A DNA stretch of 64,000 bases, from assembly GCF_000213175.1 (NCBI RefSeq), contig NW_009799104.1, positions 2,428,744 to 2,492,743 on the forward strand. Direction: 5' to 3'. The translations under genes and the position numbers were made by a program. The notes below the pieces were generated by a model. It worked only from the letters and a program-made list of their open reading frames with translations, did not search any database and was not told the DNA's origin. Within the stretch, counting starts at the first letter, position 1; every line of letters begins with the position of its first letter. Source of the DNA: Neurospora tetrasperma FGSC 2508 (taxonomy: Eukaryota > Ascomycota > Sordariomycetes > Sordariales > Sordariaceae). Shown one piece after another: positions 58,757 to 64,000 of the stretch.

Positions 58757-60907
58757 GTGATGATATGAAAGGTCTCAGGCGTAGACGCGTTCTGAGGCTG
58801 TGATCCCGATGATAGGTCGGGAAAGAAGGGCGGAAGACGTGATACAAGCGTCACGAACTTTGCAGGCAGTAGGAACACTTGATAACCCAAGAGTCACAGA
58901 GAGTGGTGGGTGATGTGTAAGTCGAAAAGGGAGGGGGGCGACTGTGATAAACAGGCCGAATAGGGGGTGCGTATTGGACAGGCAACCGAGCGGGTATGCG
59001 TGGCAGGCCGGCAGCAGCTGACAAGGGGGCCTGTTCTTGGGTGTGAGGCTGACGTAACCCAGAAAGAGAGCAAGTGGGTCCTTTGGCTCTCGCTGAAATC
59101 AGGGGCCGCTTGATCGCTGTTGTGGATTGCCAGTTGGTTGTTTTTGATTGCCTTTTTCAGATTAGCTCGGCACAGCCGGGGGAAACTGACAAGAGGCCGC
59201 ACCGCACGCAGAGTCGCAGACCGCTAGCAGCGCGCAGGGGCGGAGACCTTGAGGGGACTGAAGGCTTGGCAGAGTGGGCTCCTTGGCTTTGATGATGTGG
59301 CCGCGCCCCAGGAGACCAAGACCCAACCGAGGACGAAGCAGGGTCCGACCCGAGTCACAAGTGGTGGCAGTCGGAAGGTGCGAAGTGCGTTGGGTGCTGG
59401 CCCAACAGAATAGCAGAGGTCGGCCGAGTGTCGTAGTGTGCCAACGGTGGTGATTAGGTAGCGACTTTCGGAAGAGCGCGCGAGAACTAGTCAAAGCCTC
59501 GATCGAAACAGCGATGATAGCAAACAATAGCAAGTGCGAAGTGAAAGCGCGGAGTTCAAAGAGCAGGAAAATGTAGGTTGCGCTGTGGTTCGGGGTGGAT
59601 TTGATCGGATTATGTTGCTAAGAAGTTGGTTGTAGGTTGATTGAAGATTGGGGGGGAGGGTTGGAGTGAATAGGCGCTGTCACGCAGGTTGTAAGGGGAG
59701 GTGCTGGGAAGACACTGCGAGGTTGGCTGAAGTTGAGGGGGTTTGGGGAGAGCGCTGCAGGGCCGAGGAGTCGCAAAAGGAGACGGGGCCGCTTGAATGG
59801 CAAAATCACCCAAAAGAATGGACGCAAGGGGACAAGGGGGGCACCGAGCCAACTTTGGGTCGGCAAGGTCGGGGAGGAACGACGAGGAAGAGAAACGAGG
59901 GAGGAGGGCTGGAGCACCCAGGAAAGGCCACAGTCTCCAGTTCTGATTGGACAGAAGCCTCCATGATACACTAGAGGGTGGGAGGCCAAGCCGCCTGTTA
60001 CTGTTAGACCTCCATGTCTCACGAGCCCCATCCCATGCCCTGCCACTCTGCTGCGTACCGCTCCCGTCCAAAGTACAAGTGAGAGGTAGGTACCTAGCTT
60101 TGGTGTAAGAGCATCTGCATGCTTGGACTGGACGGAGGAAGCTTCCACCACACTCGAAGGTGAAACGAACGCTCTCGACAGAGACAAACCTAAGACGAGA
60201 AGGCTCGAAAGGGCTGCCTTCAAACGCCGAGAAGGCTGCACCACACATGCACACATCTCTTCCTGTTGCGCACTGATTCCTGCGCAATGCTACGAGGCGC
60301 AAGTAAACCGATTCTCTGATCTGAAAAATTGAGTTGATATCTCACCAAGTCAGTCGTCGCACGCGCGGCTCCGTTGTAGTGAAAATGATCCCGTAATTAT
60401 CTTTGGCTGCTGTCTCATTATTCAAATGTCCTACACAAACAGATGGCAAAATGGTGGCTCCAGGTTGCAGAGTAAGAGCATGAAAAATGCCGTCACTATA
60501 AAATTTCAGGGCTTTGCAATACTATAATATGAGCATGTATGATGCAACCGGGTGGGAATGAAATTCGAATGAGATGGGAAAGTTGGAGTGGGCGAGGGGC
60601 ACGGCACAATACGGATGCGATTGCAAAGCAAATAGAACGACCGCGCCCAATCCTGGGAGTTTCCCTCATCACTTTTAATTGGACAGCGGAAGGTATTAGA
60701 ATCACAACTCAGTTTGACCCTTGCGGGCATGGTTATTAGGGGCACTAGACTGGTCCGTGCATACTCCATTTTTCTCAAGCCGAAGGTATCGGAAGTACAC
60801 CTGTGTAATTACCGTAATTACAAGACATATGATTGATATATGGTTAATATATGGCATTATTCACATTCACATGCGGGGGCCTCTCACCGGCCCCCTGCAC
60901 CCCTGGA

Positions 60908-60960
60908 GCTAACCCTAACCCTAACCAGCCCTAACTAACCCTAACTAACCCTAATACTAA
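60908..60960 (+). repeat. interstitial telomere-type repeat (CCCTAA units)
   Basis: Five exact CCCTAA units, at 60913, 60919, 60929, 60939 and 60949, interspersed with CTAA partials. CCCTAA/TTAGGG is the telomere repeat of filamentous ascomycetes. The run is far from any visible chromosome end and is flanked by ordinary DNA with AATTAC-rich stretches. It may be a telomerase-healed break, a fusion remnant or a cluster of sites for a TTAGGG-binding factor. Confidence 0.85.
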
Positions 60961-61464
60961 TTGGTAATTGGTAAAGAAGTCGGGTATTAACGGCTGTTCG
61001 CGGGCGTAATTACAAACTAATACGGAGGAGGTACCAAAAGCGACCTGGTACGTGATCGGACCCATATTTTCTGATGCCCCCATTAACCGTCCCCGACCCT
61101 TGCCAGCCAACTGGAACTCGGCGCGGATGTGAACAATCACTAACTGTGTCAGCGACAGACAACACAAACGAATTTAACTTGAGCCGCTCCTCCTGATTTA
61201 CCAGTCCCCAATCTCAACCAGGTCAGCCTCTTCGCCGGTTTTGCATTTCCAGAGCCCCAAGGCGATGTGCGCTTGTCGATTGTTGTGACTTGTCTGTTGT
61301 AGAGCGTGCCAGTAACCCAAACCAGGCTGCAGATGGTTGTTTTTGTGATAAGGGAGCTACTAGCTGTTCTCACCGTCGTTGTCGCTGTCGTACGTGCACC
61401 TTCTTTTATCGTCTTCGAACTTCTTGCACAGAAGCCAAGGAACATATCATCTGGAACATGTGGC

Positions 61465-61486
61465 TAGTGTACACTAGTGTACACAC
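61465..61486. repeat. tandem palindrome, two copies of AGTGTACAC
   Basis: CTAGTGTACACTAGTGTACA: two head-to-tail copies of the self-complementary AGTGTACACT motif that recurs between genes in this window. Confidence 0.85.
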
Positions 61487-63057
61487 ATTGAAGACCCCGC
61501 AAATCCACATCTGATCGAAAGACATGCGGAGAGAATGGAACTCTGCCCAAAACCAGGCGGCCAGGGTTTGACGTTCAGTTGCTGCACCCCAAAAGTTGAG
61601 AAACTTGCGGTCTGCACTCTCTTCATCGGACACGTTGCATCGAGCCAAGGGTACTTCTTCCCGAGTCGATTTTTGTGTTTAACATGCCTCGTATTTGAAT
61701 CTTTTACTGCAAATTTCTCGCCACCATCATGAAGTTAGTAAAGTCTTTGCCGGATGACGGACAAATTGTACAGCAAATATTGAGACAGAAAGGATGTCCA
61801 GTCCTGATCAGAGATAGTGGTGGAGAGTATGAGATCTATATAATGATTTCTGTCAGCTCATTGGCTGAAAAGACGTGGATACATATTTAGACGCTCTCAG
61901 AACGTCCAACTGCCAAACGGGCATCGTCTTGGTTTCAAGAGTTGATGCTATATCATTCTTGTTATCTGTATCCATAAGGTTTAAACTGTAACCTTCATGG
62001 TATTGGAAACTGCATCATGCTTTACCTAACAGCGAGATGTCCAGCAGCCGCTGCCCTGGCGGCGCCAATTAGCGATGAGATCAGAGACAAGCTTGTACCT
62101 TTCCCAGATTGGTCGTTTCATATGAAACACTGCCTGCCTTTGGTAGGGCAAGAGTACCTTAACAAATCCTCTAAACACATTTTAATTATCTTGACATCAG
62201 CAGCTCCCCCCCCAAAAAAAGAAAAAAAAAGAAGAAAAGAAAAAAAAAGGTACAGCTAGTGGAATCAGCAACTTGAAGTATGTGGCTTTAAAGTATCGCT
62301 TCAGGTATAAGCTCAATGTGTGTCTTGTACAATCTCGTGGCCGCGAACTCGTAATTTCTGCTTCTTCCAAAAGCAACCATTTGTAATATCTCGAGATTTT
62401 CAGCTTTCAAAGGCACCACCTAGGTACCTACCTCCTGTTACCCGAACTTGAATGCCCACTCCATTATGCAGTAGGTGCGTAGAATGCAAGGCACCACGTC
62501 TCAAGTCTCAGCCTCCTGTCAACTTCCGCCGATGTTGTCGCCGAGGTCAAAGGCGCGCTTCGTACACACAACTCAGACTTCGAGATACCAGTACGTATCT
62601 ACGAATGGAGAGTAAATGAGCGGGTACCAGACGCAAGTGGGAATCTAATGAGATGCAGGCGTTGTCTCATCCGTATCATTCTCGTAAAATTCGAATGACA
62701 CCCGCGCCCAGCATCCAACTGAAAGTAGACCCTATGAGACTGCACGCTTCTTATCGATAAGTCCTAAATGGATCCACAAAATAATCGACGCATCCATGGA
62801 CCCCACCTCAAATTCGACATCAAACAGTCGCCTACCAAAACATTGGTACGTACCGCCTCTCAAGCTGCCCTTCAGTTGATAACCAGACATCAGTAACGAC
62901 TACTCGCAGCTACACTTCACCTCGTCCTCAACAGCCTTCCATCCGGCCAGGCACCGGACAGAGAAGTAACCACTTCTATCATCACCAGTCCTTTTATCCC
63001 CAGCCCGCAAGCTGAAACGATCAATCGATCCAAAACCAAAACCTACCTAGGAACTCC

Positions 63058-63948
63058 ATGGCCGCCGTAGACACAATGCTTCATCAAGCGTCATCCTCTT
63101 CCCCCCCACGTTCCGCCTCATCTTCGGTGTCGGCAAACCAGAACAAGCGTCGCCATGTCGGCATTGGCGATGTCCCAGGCAACTCCAGCAAGAAGCAGCG
63201 CACCACAGCAAACTCCAACATCCAGCAGACAGCATCACTGCAAAGTAACCACCCGCACCAGAGCAACACCACCGCCGGCGCTGTAACCCCTGCATTTCAA
63301 CCATACGAGTCCCTCCTCGCCAAGCTCCGGCCCAGATATGAAGTCAAAACCATGAGCGTCATGCCCTCGACTAGCATCGCCAAGCACGTGGACAAAGCGC
63401 TGCAACACCTCGATCGCTTCAGCCTGTGGGACCAATCCGTGCTGCCGGGCGTGGTGCTCCTTTCCGCTAAGCCGGTGGCTTCGAGCAAGCTTGTCACTAT
63501 TGCCGAGCTGGTACGACGAAGGATCGGCGAGGGGGAGCATAAGTGGTTTCAGTATAATGTACTGACGGAGACGGAAGAGGAAGATGCTGGTGGGACGGAG
63601 GTGGTGGAGGATACGGTTATGGACTTGACCAAGGATGGCGATCACGACGAAGAGGAAGAGGCATTTGAGATGATGGGTATTCACAACAACGGCAATCAGA
63701 GACAACAGCAATATGTAGGAGCAGGAGGAGGAGGAGGAGGAGGAGGAGGCCGGGCCTCGCACGACCAACAACCGACGGTTTTTGAAAGAGCTATTGAGCC
63801 ACCCAATACTCGACACAATAAGTACGTGAGCGTGTTTTTGTCGAGAATCCCGATCGAGGAATTGAGGACGATGCGGAATGTTGCTGTGCAGAGCAACGAG
63901 CATCACATTGAGCATCTGAAAAAGAAGAGGGTAGGCTTGGTGGCTTGA
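63058..63948 (+). CDS. Alba-domain nucleic-acid-binding protein (RNase P/MRP-associated type)
   Basis: A single exon of 296 residues with the start at 63058 (ACTCCATGGCCGC). Residues 1-80 are basic and disordered (NQNKRRH, SSKKQR). An Alba fold follows at about 85-170, with STSIAKHVDKALQHL, PGVVLLSAKPVASSKLVTIA and ELVRRRIGEGEHKWFQYNVL. The final strand, HNKYVSVFLSRIP, comes only at 254-266, after an 80-90 residue insert containing an acidic run and nine glycines. Alba proteins bind RNA or DNA. Eukaryotic members include the Pop6/Rpp25 and Pop7/Rpp20 subunits of RNase P and MRP, to which this may be related, but the exact subfamily is not clear. A TACCTAGG motif lies in the leader, 7-15 nt before the ATG. 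Confidence 0.8.
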   Translation: MAAVDTMLHQASSSSPPRSASSSVSANQNKRRHVGIGDVPGNSSKKQRTTANSNIQQTASLQSNHPHQSNTTAGAVTPAFQPYESLLAKLRPRYEVKTMSVMPSTSIAKHVDKALQHLDRFSLWDQSVLPGVVLLSAKPVASSKLVTIAELVRRRIGEGEHKWFQYNVLTETEEEDAGGTEVVEDTVMDLTKDGDHDEEEEAFEMMGIHNNGNQRQQQYVGAGGGGGGGGGRASHDQQPTVFERAIEPPNTRHNKYVSVFLSRIPIEELRTMRNVAVQSNEHHIEHLKKKRVGLVA

Positions 63949-64000
63949 GACCTGCTGACCAACTGCCCATTTGAAGGATGGGGCTCGTGGGAAGAGTCAT
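63949..64000. other. right edge, 3' flank of the Alba gene
   Basis: Only 52 nt remain after the stop. No feature seen. Confidence 0.6.

Larger units (their letters stand above)
58757..63057. other. 4.3-kb divergent gap, Ahc1-like / Alba genes
   Basis: The left 1.5 kb is the leader and promoter of the minus-strand Ahc1-like gene and is G-rich on the plus strand around 59640-59900. Frames of up to 230 codons there (59610-60302, minus) have no ATG start and no domain. The middle holds a short telomere-type repeat at 60908, a duplicated AGTGTACAC at 61465-61486, and an A-rich run near 62214-62250. TAGGTACCTACC motifs lie at 62423 and just before the Alba ATG (63043). No further gene supported. 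Confidence 0.6.

Noticed and set aside
1-64000. Search for transposons, virus-like elements and RIP-mutated repeats
   Set aside because: No reverse transcriptase, integrase, transposase or capsid-like reading frames, no long terminal repeats, and no block with the extreme TA richness of strong RIP were seen by eye. A repeat-library search would be decisive.
1-64000. Search for a biosynthetic cluster or defence-type system
   Set aside because: The genes are scattered housekeeping functions without polyketide or peptide synthases, terpene enzymes, NLR-type proteins or CRISPR-like arrays.

Overview
This window is fungal nuclear DNA. The genes have short introns (45-146 nt) with GT(A/G)AGT-type donors and CTAAC-like branch points 10-20 nt before the acceptor. 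Coding regions are moderately GC-rich, and leaders are long and pyrimidine-rich. The protein set is conserved fungal core, pointing to a filamentous ascomycete, most likely a Sordariales species close to Neurospora or Sordaria. That placement rests on gene content and architecture only.

I support thirteen protein genes. From left to right they are: a multi-KH vigilin/Scp160 protein (minus); an 8.9-kb head-to-head gap; a Ste20-type PAK kinase (plus); an SDR dehydrogenase with a mitochondrial-looking N-terminus (minus); a 7.3-kb gap; an RSC9/ARID2-type chromatin-remodelling subunit (minus) divergent from an unrecognised basic protein (plus); methionine-R-sulfoxide reductase MsrB (minus) divergent from an Age2-type ArfGAP (plus); a small Sft1/Bet1-type SNARE (minus) divergent from a Ysc84/Lsb3 SYLF-SH3 protein (plus); a 6.5-kb gap; a CreD/Rod1-type alpha-arrestin (plus); an Slm1/2-type F-BAR-PH protein (plus); an Ahc1-like zinc-finger protein (minus); and an Alba-domain protein (plus) at the right edge. 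All gene models except the unrecognised one splice in frame into recognisable proteins.

The genes do not form a pathway. Several touch membrane traffic and the plasma membrane or actin cortex (Age2, Sft1, Ysc84, CreD, Slm1, Ste20). Two act in chromatin (Rsc9, Ahc1) and two probably bind RNA (vigilin, Alba). This is ordinary fungal clustering by chance.

Roughly two thirds of the window is non-coding. I see no recognisable transposon, no extreme AT-rich RIP-type block, no rRNA and no convincing tRNA. The gaps do hold homopolymer and microsatellite tracts, a strong G-quadruplex-type run, a 27-bp near-perfect hairpin, a short internal run of telomere repeats, and two families of short palindromes (GTAGGTACCTAC-like and AGTGTACACT-like) that recur almost only between genes. 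I found no clearly new multi-gene system. The most unusual signals are these non-coding repeats, a stop-free intron with two acceptors in rsc9, the dual-start msrB, and the split Alba protein.
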